Origin: Clostridium sp.
Lineage (GTDB): Bacteria > Bacillota > Clostridia > Lachnospirales > Lachnospiraceae
DNA: 64,000 bases
Assembly: GCA_018377235.1 (NCBI GenBank)
Contig: JAGZZT010000012.1
Coordinates: 23,920-87,919 of the forward strand
Direction of reading: 5' to 3'
In this document: positions 42,601 through 50,370 of the stretch, one piece after another
Layout: every line of letters begins with the position of its first letter
How positions within the stretch are numbered: position 1 is the first letter of the stretch
Program-made: the position numbers and the translations under genes
The notes under the pieces: model-generated
Database searches by the model: none
What the model was told of the DNA's origin: nothing
What the model saw: only the letters and a program-made list of their open reading frames with translations

Positions 42601-44407
42601 CGTTTTGCATCATACTGGGGGACAAATCAATTACCAATACTATATCCAGTCCCTGGCTTCCTCCGCCTGTAAGACCCAGGTGAAGTTTATAAGTTCCATC
42701 TCCATTGGCTTCGATCTGCTTATAGTAACCGCCATCTGCGCCGGAAAGGCCGCTCAACGGCACAACTCCCGCCATCACAACAGCTTCCGCCTCACCGCTT
42801 CTGCTGCTCTTAAACAGTTTTGCAAGTCCCTTTGCCTGCTCTGTCTTCTTAACGACTGCGCCGACTGCCGGAAGCATAGTCATATTGAGGTAGGAGATTC
42901 CCTCGTCCTCGCTGTCGTAAGCGACGGACACTTCCTCTGTGTAGTCTTCCTCGTCTTCTTCTGCCTCTTCCTCTTCTTCCTCCATCATTTCCTGCCATTC
43001 GTCGAAGCTCATGTCGCCGAACTCGTCCTCCTCGAACTCTGCGTTCGGGTTAGGTCCCATTACTATGGGAAGATTGAGACTGGACTTGGAAAGTTTCGCG
43101 CTGTCAGAATCAGAACCGCCCTTATCGGAGCTGCTGCCGGAATTACTGCTGCCAGAGTTTCCGCTGTCGGAATTTCCTTTATCAGAGCTTCCGCTGTCAG
43201 AATTTCCGCTGTTTCCTGCGTTTCCAGAATCGCTGCCGCTGTTGGAATCAGAGCCATCCTGATTGGAATCGCCCTTGTCAGAGCTGCTTCCCTGATCGGA
43301 GGAACCACCCTCGTCCTTGCCGCTGTCGGAACCGCTTCCCGAATCGGTATTTCCGCTGTCAGAATCGGAACTGTTATCTCCTGTGTTTCCGTCATTTCCG
43401 GAATCGGTATTTCCGTCCTCTTTATCTGTATTTGAGGAGTCGTTATTCTCCTGCTGGCCGTCTGATCCGCCTTCCTGATTCTGGCCGTCCTCCGGCTTCT
43501 CATCTGGTCTCTCTGTATCTTCTGTATCTGTACCGTTTCCACTGCCGTCCTCTGTCTGTCCGCCGTCTGCCTGGCTGTCATCAGAAGCTCCCTCATCTGT
43601 CGGATCGTCCTGAGCGTCATCGCTGCTTCCTGAACCGCTTCCTGAGCCGCCGCCGGAACCAGAGCCGCCTGCCTCGCTGCCGTCCTCTGCCGGTTTCTCT
43701 GCTGGGCTTGTCTCCTCAGCTTCTTCTGTATCTTCGTACAGCTCCGCGCGGCTTGGAACGACAATGTCGTCTGCTTCCAGATTTTCAATGTTTAAAGAGA
43801 AGGTTACTGTTCCGTCGTCTGCGTTGACATAGAGGAAAATTAACTCCTCGTCTCCTGTCAGACTCCATACCCGCTCTTCCTCTGCATCAGAACTGCTGGC
43901 TGAAGCTTCTCCTTCAGCCTCCTCAAAAGCTTTGTAAGCGTTTTCGTCTACGCGGACAACTATGTAGCCATAAGCGTTTTCGTTTCCGCCTGTCAGACGT
44001 CCGCCATTTCCGTTATCAGCAAAAAGCGTGAAGCCTCTGTAGCCCTTGAACAGCTCGCTGTAGCTCTCATTTTTTCCCTCAGCGTCCTTTACCACTCGGA
44101 TTTCTGAATCAAAATCAAACTCATGGCCCGCGGAGATGGCGCGGACTGCTTCTTCCTTTAACTCCTCGCCGCTCACCGTCTGTTCCGGCATCAGAATTTC
44201 TGCCGCATTGCTGTCTGTCGCTGTCGCATCGCTTGGAGTCGCTGCCATCAGCGCATCGCTGGCTGTGGCAATCTCTGCTGCATACACGGCTGAATTCATG
44301 TTAGCCATGCACATACAGAAAACAAGAAGCCATGCAACTGCGCGTCTTATGGTTCTCTTCATGGGGCTGTTGCTTTTTGCACGCGACATTCTCTTTCTGG
44401 ACTCCAT
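39647..44407 (-). CDS. Large secreted protein with two vWA domains and Ser/Asp-rich region
   Basis: A protein of about 1,586 residues. Residues about 20-45 are a signal peptide (LLVFCMCMANMNSAVYAAE). Residues about 230-440 are low-complexity Ser/Asp/Gly/Asn, like clumping-factor SD regions. Two von Willebrand A domains follow, near residues 590 and 1035, each with intact MIDAS (DLSPSM and DKSSSM). A prealbumin/SpaA-like beta domain (FVVQKLVTIEDNETPLAD) covers about 1410-1530. The C-terminus is hydrophilic with no LPxTG or membrane anchor. It could be a tip adhesin or matrix protein joined to the SipW subunits. ATG 44407 is preferred; an ATG at 44431 is possible. Confidence 0.82.
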   Translation of the reverse strand: MESRKRMSRAKSNSPMKRTIRRAVAWLLVFCMCMANMNSAVYAAEIATASDALMAATPSDATATDSNAAEILMPEQTVSGEELKEEAVRAISAGHEFDFDSEIRVVKDAEGKNESYSELFKGYRGFTLFADNGNGGRLTGGNENAYGYIVVRVDENAYKAFEEAEGEASASSSDAEEERVWSLTGDEELIFLYVNADDGTVTFSLNIENLEADDIVVPSRAELYEDTEEAEETSPAEKPAEDGSEAGGSGSGGGSGSGSGSSDDAQDDPTDEGASDDSQADGGQTEDGSGNGTDTEDTERPDEKPEDGQNQEGGSDGQQENNDSSNTDKEDGNTDSGNDGNTGDNSSDSDSGNTDSGSGSDSGKDEGGSSDQGSSSDKGDSNQDGSDSNSGSDSGNAGNSGNSDSGSSDKGNSDSGNSGSSNSGSSSDKGGSDSDSAKLSKSSLNLPIVMGPNPNAEFEEDEFGDMSFDEWQEMMEEEEEEAEEDEEDYTEEVSVAYDSEDEGISYLNMTMLPAVGAVVKKTEQAKGLAKLFKSSRSGEAEAVVMAGVVPLSGLSGADGGYYKQIEANGDGTYKLHLGLTGGGSQGLDIVLVIDLSPSMMQNGRLNSLKKTLLGYRQNGYEKAGFIDQVLGNGTSEISNPNNRIAVATYTKTGQIEQDWTHDKDKVKGTIGKLTTSGATNYEAGLVKAQELLENRGESKNIPVVIFFSDGLPSCYNSPEGSFENGSTVGGRNSEPTEDVGDETIFVAGEFHKYMEKIQGVTYGVGFGMPSSANSYKVYEPAQYLYAITEGITGERKDVTIGRKTYKQKLVAPESSENVIIADGTSDALEEAFASIQRNLEMVNVKVHDKLSGFVTFVGDTPEASHVKVVRKTVDAQGEVIDTTELVQGKDYESVTINSGEGTIDLDFGNTDKALEDHVYELSFDIKLKDDVEITAGDKSIGDKNTDFDPENNISSGKSGVKTNEEAYFTFGEDETTKVLYPHPVIPASAAYTPGHQKYIKDNKDGTYNLTLNVTSTQESNEETITKSVPADIIFIMDKSSSMKRTMYSDEKEGWDKSRAKAVNDAMDLILNKLSDIESVSFGSCRFDGDAEPFSGWKKGEDARKLKFNDLNDLGSGTKPSGALEIALEEMKKEERKDHNKYFIFLTDGSPNDNDDETSVNIAKTYQTEVPGSKFYAINIRSDKTKQFMSDITRAANGLGAQESTDGYLFQANDKNGLNEAMDKIADEIYTTVTNSTSGVTSVSITDTLSQYAEFAFGTENLENTDEVKVVRKSADGTETELGKDEYTINVTEKTITLSLTKVNSESGKENELEKDVTYSITFPVRPTQEAKDKYQQDGGYYRDPNGNKREEPFTGDEGTDAPDNDTSFGKPGFPTNERAYITYTYDGAISTKDYDHPVLQVPQTGQFVVQKLVTIEDNETPLADVKFIINLEKTNAEGSQDVPFSSVALKNEEISPVVKTEGEAQFKISEAVPMEYSLTGIEVFQKAAGEKPETDVTDDRWNDTNKVLTVKPGDDLIVKVTNNLAHEGYFHSVDQVTNWTNGKPGTPFTSDKTPAREAAESQPKADTGKKNKKVAEMEEEEGDPLV

Positions 44408-44680
44408 AATTACCCCCGCCTTTCCTTCCATCACTCCAACTCAACCTCCTCTTTTTCTATCGCAAATTCATCGTTTTTGCCGGTTTTTTTTTGTCTTTTT
44501 TTTATCAAATTTCTTAATTTTTTATGAATATGGCTTTATTTTATTCTATACACAATCATAAAACCAATCACAAAAAGTCTCTTTTTTATTTTTTCTGTTT
44601 TTTAAAGATTCCATATCTGGAAGCCGGCCTCTTCGCCGGCTGTTTCCACCCTGCTGCTGTTAAAATTGCGCAAAAAAATA

Positions 44681-44706
44681 CCCATTCTGTCTGCAGACAG
44701 AATGGG
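44681..44706 (-). terminator. Terminator of the regulator gene at 44760
   Basis: A perfect palindrome CCCATTCTGTCTG/CAGACAGAATGGG followed by TATTTTTTT in the minus direction. It separates the regulator from the vWA gene; the 250 bp beyond, to the vWA start, are AT-rich and contain the operon's promoter, whose boxes I cannot fix. Confidence 0.8.
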
Positions 44707-44759
44707 CTGTGCCTTGTATCTATTATTTTTTAACACTTGTATGTAAAAGTAAGACGCTC

Positions 44760-45986
44760 TTAAAAATCCAAAATCTGGCCCATACCCCCCCCCGCGTATG
44801 TGACGTCTGTAGAAATGGCTACCTCTGCCTGTTTGCCGGAAAGATCGCGGAAATTCCGGCTGATTCTCTTTCCCACCACTGTGCAGTTCTCTTCCCCCAC
44901 TCCCATAAGCAGAATCAAATACTGGGACGCACTGTATTTAGCATAAACATCGCTTCTTCTGAGGACCTGTCCAATCGTCTTTCTCAATAATTCTGACCGT
45001 TTTTTCAATTTTTCCTGATTTTGGATCACTTTGCCCTCATAATCTGTCAGTGTACACAGCATCAGGCACAATGGAAGTCCGCTTCTGTCGCTGCGTCTCG
45101 CCGCCAGACGGTAAATGTCTATAAAACTGGGCAGAGAACAATAATATGCGTTAATCTTTTCATCTTCTTTTTCTTTAATTTCTGTACTGATATTATGCAG
45201 CACATTCGGACGCCTGACAAACTGGCGGCTCATAGTCCTGTAGCACTCCAGCATTTTGTCGGAAGGCGGAAGCCCCATTTCCTCTGAATATCGCTTCGCT
45301 GTATTGTCATAAAGGAGGAACGCCTCCTTGTACTGCCCCATATAAGTCATGCTTTCAATCTGGCCCACCTGCCAGTTATCAAAGGGATAGATCTGAGCCG
45401 CCTGGCGGTACAGCTGATACATACCAGGATAATCCTTCTGGCGCTTCATATAATCCCCCAGCCAGGAAACTGCCCTTTCATACATTCGTTTAAAACGAAG
45501 GCTCTCCACAATTACCCAGTTCTCCATAGAAATGGAATGCAGCAGCTCCCCCTGGTAAAGCTCCTCCGCTTTTTTGTAATACTGAAATTTCTCCTTCTCC
45601 TGCTTTACTCTGTCTCCCATTTCTACTAAACGCTCAAATTCCCTGGCATCCACCCACACAGGAATTTCTCTCTCCCAGAAATAGACGCCGTCCTGGTTGA
45701 CTACGTAGCGGGCTTTGGGAAAACCGTCTTCCACCAGAATCCTGCGCAGACGGTAAATCAGGTTATTAAGGCTGTTATTAAGGCTGGACAGGGAATCCCG
45801 CTCATAAAGCATTGACGCCAGATCCTCTCTGGTTACTCCTTTTTCTCCTGCCAGCCACACAATCTGCAGCAGCTGAATCAGCTTTGAAGAGCTGTTTCTT
45901 CCAAGGGACATAATCTGATCTCCATACTCTACCGAAAAACGTCCCAGCATATAGACAGACAGTACATTGTCTTTACTATGAACCAC
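44760..45986 (-). CDS. SARP/BTAD-type regulator with degenerate GGDEF-like C-terminus
   Basis: A 408-residue regulator. Residues 1-100 are an OmpR-like winged helix (SKLIQLLQIVWLAGEKGVTREDLASMLY, then LNNLIYRLRRIL), and about 105-260 a TPR-like BTAD domain. Residues about 295-400 resemble a diguanylate cyclase: VLRRSDVYAKYSASQYLILL aligns with the RxDxxARYGGDEFxxLL consensus, with GGDEF replaced by SASQY, so catalysis is unlikely. A run of nine G residues (44785-44793) codes for Gly-Gly-Gly near the C-terminus; slippage would change the last few residues. It lies upstream of, and in the same direction as, the surface locus and probably controls it. Confidence 0.78.
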   Translation of the reverse strand: MVHSKDNVLSVYMLGRFSVEYGDQIMSLGRNSSSKLIQLLQIVWLAGEKGVTREDLASMLYERDSLSSLNNSLNNLIYRLRRILVEDGFPKARYVVNQDGVYFWEREIPVWVDAREFERLVEMGDRVKQEKEKFQYYKKAEELYQGELLHSISMENWVIVESLRFKRMYERAVSWLGDYMKRQKDYPGMYQLYRQAAQIYPFDNWQVGQIESMTYMGQYKEAFLLYDNTAKRYSEEMGLPPSDKMLECYRTMSRQFVRRPNVLHNISTEIKEKEDEKINAYYCSLPSFIDIYRLAARRSDRSGLPLCLMLCTLTDYEGKVIQNQEKLKKRSELLRKTIGQVLRRSDVYAKYSASQYLILLMGVGEENCTVVGKRISRNFRDLSGKQAEVAISTDVTYAGGGMGQILDF

Positions 45987-46144
45987 AAGATCCCCCCTTT
46001 TTCCTCTGGTTTTTTTTAATCATATCGTAAAAAACGGTCTGCGTCCAGTTCCTTTCTGCAAAGTTCTTATTTATGTAAACTTTATCTCTCTGCTTTTTCA
46101 TTTTAAAACAGCTTTTCTTCTATTTTTAAACGTGTTATACTAAG

Positions 46145-46165
46145 TTTGTTTCACATTGAAACAAA
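46145..46165. promoter_or_regulatory. Inverted repeat operator upstream of the PrpR-like regulator
   Basis: A perfect 8-bp inverted repeat TTTGTTTC-5 nt-GAAACAAA lies just 3' of a TATACT box (46136-46141). It fits an operator at which the downstream regulator acts on its own promoter. The rest of the 224-bp divergent gap 45987-46210 is AT-rich. Confidence 0.55.
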
Positions 46166-46210
46166 TATGACAGCCGCTGTCCTGCAGCGCAGATTGGGGA
46201 GAAACGAAAT

Positions 46211-48040
46211 ATGAGCGATAAAAAAGTACGAATTCTGGGCATCGCCCCCTATGAGGGAATGCGTTCGATTATGCTGAAAGCTGCCGAAGCGCGGGATGAT
46301 ATTGATCTGACCGTCTACGTAGGAGATCTGCAGGAAGGCGCGGAAATTGCCAGGAGAAGCTTCCATGATAATTATGACATTATTGTTTCCCGAGGGGGAA
46401 CCGCAGAGCTGATCGGACAGATTACGCCGATTCCTGTGGTGGAAATTCCTCTGTCTGTCTATGACATTCTGCGGGCCATCAAAATGGCAGAAAATTTCGC
46501 CTCCCGATATGCCATCGTAGGCTTTCCCGGTATTATCAGCAGCGCCAAGCTTCTGTGCGATCTGCTTCAGTATAAGGTGGAGACATTTACAATCCACAGC
46601 ACTGAGCAGGTGGAGGAAACGCTTCACATGCTGAAAAAGCGGGGCTACCGCATGATCCTGTGCGATATGATTGCCAGCACTACGGCGAAACGCCTGGGCC
46701 TGAACGCCATCCTGATCACATCGGGTAATGAAAGCATCAGCAGCGCCTTTGACCAGGCGGTAAAGCTCTGCTCAAGCTATGCCAATGTGCGGGAGGAGAA
46801 CCGGTTTCTGCGGGAGGTAATCCGCACCAGCGGACAGTCTACGGTTATCTTTGACAGTCAGGGGCAGATTTTTTACTCCTCCCTTCCTGAAAATGAGGAA
46901 AATCCTATTATCCAGACTCTGAAAAAGGAGCTTCCTGCAGCCTCTGATACACCTCACAAAAGCTTTAAAAACATAGATGGAACCCTGTACTCCATCACCA
47001 GCCGCCTGGTTTCCTTCTGCGGCGACAGTTATCCGGTATTTCAGTTTACAGACAGCAAGGTTCCTTTCGTCACCAGCAAGTACGGCGTTCAGTACCTGAA
47101 CCATATAGATGTGGAAAACAGCTTTTTCAACAGCTTTTTCAGCGTTACAGGAGCTATTGGGCCGCTCCAGAATACCATCAGCCAGATGAGCCAGACCCAG
47201 TATCCGATTATGATTTTCGGGGAGGAGGGAACAGGAAAGGAGCAGGCTGCAGCAGCTATCTACAATGAAAGCCCCCTCCGAAACAATCCGCTGATCACAG
47301 TAAATTTTGCTCTGATGAACGATAAAAGCTGGAATTTTCTCACCAACCACTACAATTCACCGTTTAATGATAACAACAATACCATCTACCTGAAAAACCT
47401 TCATGTGCTGGATGAAGAAAGAGCCAGAAAGCTTCTGTCCATTATTGTGGACATGAATCTGTGCCACCGAAACCGTCTGATTTTCTCCTGCGTATGCAGC
47501 CGCAGCGGAGAAATTCCCAAGACCTGTATGGAGTTTGTAAATCTTCTCACCTGCCTGACGATCCATATTAAGCCTCTCCGTGAACGGACAGAGGACATCC
47601 CTGCTCTGGCTAACCTCTATCTGAGCAACTTAAATGTCTCTCTGGCCAAGGAAATCCTGGGACTGACTCCCGGCGCCATGGATCTGTTAAAGTCCTTCGA
47701 CTGGCCGGAAAACTATACACAGTTTAAAAGGATTCTCAGCGAACTGATGGTTATCACCACCTCCTCCTATATTACAGAGGAGACCCTGTCCGGCCTGTTG
47801 GAAATGGAGAAAAAAACTACCTTCCGGCGCGTGGGCTCCAGCTCCTCCATCTCCGGAACCTCAGGCAGCAATGATATTTACCATGGCTCTTCAGTAATTC
47901 TCGATTTGAAACGCCCGCTGGATGAGATAAATAAGGACATTATCCACGCAGTGCTGGAGGAAACCAAGGGAAACCAGACAGCTGCGGCCAAACGCCTGGG
48001 AATCAGCCGAACAACCCTGTGGCGGCTTTTGAAATCATAA
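46211..48040 (+). CDS. PrpR_N/AAA/FIS regulator lacking the sigma-54 contact motif
   Basis: A 609-residue regulator. Residues about 8-190 are a PrpR-N ligand domain (VSRGGTAELIGQITPIPVVEI). A PAS-like segment follows (about 200-290), then an AAA core with Walker A GEEGTGKE (about 336). Residues 580-608 are a FIS helix-turn-helix (GNQTAAAKRLGISRTTLWRLL). The loop region between Walker A and B is shortened, has no GAFTGA motif, and Walker B is degenerate (NTIYLKNLH instead of GTLFLDE). It is therefore unlikely to activate sigma-54 and may repress or act with the housekeeping polymerase. Targets are unknown. Confidence 0.82.
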   Translation: MSDKKVRILGIAPYEGMRSIMLKAAEARDDIDLTVYVGDLQEGAEIARRSFHDNYDIIVSRGGTAELIGQITPIPVVEIPLSVYDILRAIKMAENFASRYAIVGFPGIISSAKLLCDLLQYKVETFTIHSTEQVEETLHMLKKRGYRMILCDMIASTTAKRLGLNAILITSGNESISSAFDQAVKLCSSYANVREENRFLREVIRTSGQSTVIFDSQGQIFYSSLPENEENPIIQTLKKELPAASDTPHKSFKNIDGTLYSITSRLVSFCGDSYPVFQFTDSKVPFVTSKYGVQYLNHIDVENSFFNSFFSVTGAIGPLQNTISQMSQTQYPIMIFGEEGTGKEQAAAAIYNESPLRNNPLITVNFALMNDKSWNFLTNHYNSPFNDNNNTIYLKNLHVLDEERARKLLSIIVDMNLCHRNRLIFSCVCSRSGEIPKTCMEFVNLLTCLTIHIKPLRERTEDIPALANLYLSNLNVSLAKEILGLTPGAMDLLKSFDWPENYTQFKRILSELMVITTSSYITEETLSGLLEMEKKTTFRRVGSSSSISGTSGSNDIYHGSSVILDLKRPLDEINKDIIHAVLEETKGNQTAAAKRLGISRTTLWRLLKS

Positions 48041-48133
48041 GCTGCTCCTACCGCAGCTTATCACAGTTCCTCTCTTGACACTCCAGAAGCCGAATGATAG
48101 TATGTAAAAAAATGATTGCAGGAGGATATGAGT

Positions 48134-48736
48134 ATGTATATTGTATGCCTTGATATGGAGGGAGTTCTGGTTCCTGAAATATGGATTGCCTTTGCAGAGG
48201 CCAGCGGTATTCCCGAGCTGAAACGCACTACCAGAGATGAACCCGACTATAATAAGCTGATGCGCTGGAGGCTTGACGTTTTAAAAGAACATGGGCTGGG
48301 GCTTCCTGAAATTCAGAAAACCATTTCCCAGATCGATCCGCTGCCTGGAGCAAAGGCGTTCTTAGACGAGCTGCGTTCCTTCACCCAGGTCATCGTACTC
48401 AGCGATACTTTCGAGGAATTCGCCATGCCTCTGATGAAAAAACTGGGATATCCAGCTCTGTTCTGCAATTCTCTCAGCGTAGATCCGGATGGAACCATCA
48501 CAGACTTTCACATGCGGGTGGAAAATTCCAAGCTGACTACAGTGAAGGCTCTGCAGTCTATCGGTTTTGAAACCATTGCCAGCGGAGACAGCTACAATGA
48601 TCTTGGCATGATTCAGGCCAGCAAGGCCGGATTTCTCTTTAAAAGTCCTGAGAGCATTCGGGCCTCTGTACCGGAAATACCGGCCTTTGATACCTTTGAT
48701 GAACTGTTAAATGCTATCAAACAGGCCATGGTATAG
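48134..48736 (+). CDS. thrH: Bifunctional phosphoserine phosphatase/homoserine phosphotransferase (ThrH-like)
   Basis: A 200-residue HAD-superfamily enzyme. Motif I is CLDMEGVLVPEIW (Asp-7), motif II VIVLSDTFEE, a lysine in ENSKLTTVKAL and motif IV SGDSYNDLGMI. These match ThrH, which makes phosphoserine-derived phosphate available to homoserine. ATG 48134 is chosen because GGAGG then lies 8 nt upstream; ATG 48128 is too close. It is downstream of the PrpR-like gene in the same direction (about 93 nt), with no evident terminator between them. Confidence 0.85.
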   Translation: MYIVCLDMEGVLVPEIWIAFAEASGIPELKRTTRDEPDYNKLMRWRLDVLKEHGLGLPEIQKTISQIDPLPGAKAFLDELRSFTQVIVLSDTFEEFAMPLMKKLGYPALFCNSLSVDPDGTITDFHMRVENSKLTTVKALQSIGFETIASGDSYNDLGMIQASKAGFLFKSPESIRASVPEIPAFDTFDELLNAIKQAMV

Positions 48737-48815
48737 GTTTCGTTATAATTTCTTTATGATTCCGTAAGATTGATTTAGAAGTTTTTTAGAGACTGGACAA
48801 ATATTAGACACATTT

Positions 48816-48910
48816 ATCTATTATTATAATCATGTAAACAACAAGAGGCCAATGAGTACAGAAACAGCGCGCATCGTTTCATTGGACTCGCCTAACAACA
48901 ATTTCCTTTA
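48816..48910 (+). ncRNA. Possible small RNA or leader with hairpin, downstream of thrH
   Basis: TATAAT near 48824 with a weak TTAGAC 16 bp upstream precedes a hairpin CCAATGA/TCATTGG with an inner GAAAC/GTTTC pair (48851-48888). No gene follows on the plus strand, so this could be a stand-alone transcript ending at the hairpin at 48968. I cannot name it. The rest of 48737-49160 shows no coding frame. Confidence 0.3.
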
Positions 48911-48967
48911 TATAGATTTTCTGGAACCCCTTTTTCCTTTCCCCCTTTTATGTTTCAGAAAAAAACG

Positions 48968-49008
48968 GGAGCACTGCAGGAATCGGCGTAAGCGCCGGGC
49001 AGTGCTCC
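48968..49008. terminator. Bidirectional terminator between thrH and map
   Basis: GGAGCACTGC/GCAGTGCTCC stem with an inner GGCG/CGCC pair. A runs precede it and T runs follow it, so it works in both directions: for the minus-strand map gene and for plus-strand transcripts. Confidence 0.8.
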
Positions 49009-49160
49009 TCTTTTTTTGTATCTTTTGAATATCTTTTTATGTCCTTTTTTATTCCTTGTCTGTGTCTAATTTTATGTAAACTGGCAGTGTCCATATGCGA
49101 AAGATACCGCAGTCCTTTGTTCACCGATTCCAAGAACCCGTATAAGAACCACTGGGCTTT

Positions 49161-50033
49161 CTACCAGCACAGTACCTCGTGTCCCGTCTCTGTCACCAGC
49201 ACCATGATCTCCCACTGAGCAGAAGGTTTTCCATCCTCTGTATATACGCCCCAGCCGTCGTTATCGTCTACGTAAACCTCGCATCCCCCCATATTGACCA
49301 TGGGTTCAATGGTAAATACCATACCCGGAGCCATCATCATGCCAGTTCCAGGTTCTCCTATGTATCCAACCCATGGTTCCTCGTGGAATTCCAGCCCTAC
49401 GCCGTGGCCTCCGATCTCGCGGACTACGCTGTAACCATTCTTTACTGCGTGCTCGTTGACTGCATGAGCCATATCCCCCAGAAATCCCCATGGCTTTACC
49501 TGCTCAAGACCCAGCTCTATACACTCCTTCACCACGTCCACCAGCTTTTTCTTCTCCGGGCTTACCTCTCCGATGCAGAACATACGGGAAGAATCAGAAT
49601 AATACCCCTTATAAATCGTGGAAACGTCTACATTGATAATATCCCCGTCTTTTAACACTACGCTTTCTGATGGGATTCCATGGCATACCTGATCATCAAT
49701 AGAGGTGCAGACGCTCTTGGGAAATCCCTGATATCCCAGAGTTGCCGGGATTCCTCCCCGCTTTGTAGTCTCCTCATAAACCCATTTATCAATCTCTTCT
49801 GTGGTCACTCCTGCCTGAATGTGTTCTGCCACATAATCCAGAACCGCTATATTAATCTTGCAGCTCTCCCTGATTCCCTCCAGCTGCTCCGGAGTTTTAA
49901 TCATGTCATGGGAGGGAATAAAGTGACCTGCTCTGGCCGCCTCCTCCAGCTTTTCATCAAACGCCTCGTGGCAGTGCTTATATTTTTTCTGGCTGCCGCA
50001 CCAGCAGGCATCATTTCTTCCAAGTTTCTTCAT
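49161..50033 (-). CDS. map: Methionine aminopeptidase with SEC-C zinc motif
   Basis: A 290-residue type I enzyme that removes the initiator methionine. The N-terminal extension is a SEC-C zinc motif (NDACWCGSQKKYKHCH). The metallo-protease fold follows with the expected ligands (IINVDVSTIYKGYYSDSSRMF, GGHGVGLEFHEEPWV, IEPMV and WEIMVLVTETGHEVL). SEC-C extensions are common in clostridial Map proteins and may link the enzyme to the ribosome or translocon. Its gene is monocistronic and divergent from the kdpD-like gene. Confidence 0.95.
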   Translation of the reverse strand: MKKLGRNDACWCGSQKKYKHCHEAFDEKLEEAARAGHFIPSHDMIKTPEQLEGIRESCKINIAVLDYVAEHIQAGVTTEEIDKWVYEETTKRGGIPATLGYQGFPKSVCTSIDDQVCHGIPSESVVLKDGDIINVDVSTIYKGYYSDSSRMFCIGEVSPEKKKLVDVVKECIELGLEQVKPWGFLGDMAHAVNEHAVKNGYSVVREIGGHGVGLEFHEEPWVGYIGEPGTGMMMAPGMVFTIEPMVNMGGCEVYVDDNDGWGVYTEDGKPSAQWEIMVLVTETGHEVLCW

Positions 50034-50213
50034 GGTTCAGCGCTTCCCTTCTTTTCTTTATTCTTTATTATTTTAATTATGAAACAACTCAATACCTGAA
50101 GTCTATCACAGGAAAAGATAAAATGCAAATTCAGCTGATATGAGTGATGATGGCGAGGCTTTCGCAATGAAGTTCGCGCTAATTTCCGCCAGTTCTGATC
50201 TGCTCTGCGGAAA

Positions 50214-50267
50214 GAGGAAAGTTTTCCGGCGACTAAGCTTTTGGTGGAGCACGGAAAACTTTCCCTC
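50214..50267 (-). repeat. Conserved-loop hairpin, copy E, between divergent genes
   Basis: Stem GAGGAAAGTTTTCCG (50214-50228) with CGGAAAACTTTCCCTC (50252-50267). On the minus strand the loop is TGCTCCACCAAAAGCTTAGTCGC, matching copy F. It lies in the 338-bp gap between two genes transcribed away from each other, where no terminator is expected. Nothing else is seen in 50034-50370 apart from the kdpD-proximal promoter region. Confidence 0.7.
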
Positions 50268-50370
50268 GCTCCCCTCTTCTTAATATCTTATCATCTTTTT
50301 TACTGAATTTTCCTGTGAAATCAGGTATAATAAACAGATTATCAATATTTATGACAGGAGCGCATTAGTT

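Noticed and set aside
43063..43788. Long alternative-frame open reading frames across the Ser/Asp-rich region
   Set aside because: They arise from the low-complexity coding sequence of the vWA protein and have no ribosome sites or family features.
44785..44793. G9 tract as definite proof of phase variation
   Set aside because: It is near the end of the gene and affects only a few residues; homopolymers are also prone to sequencing error, so it is kept only as a hypothesis.
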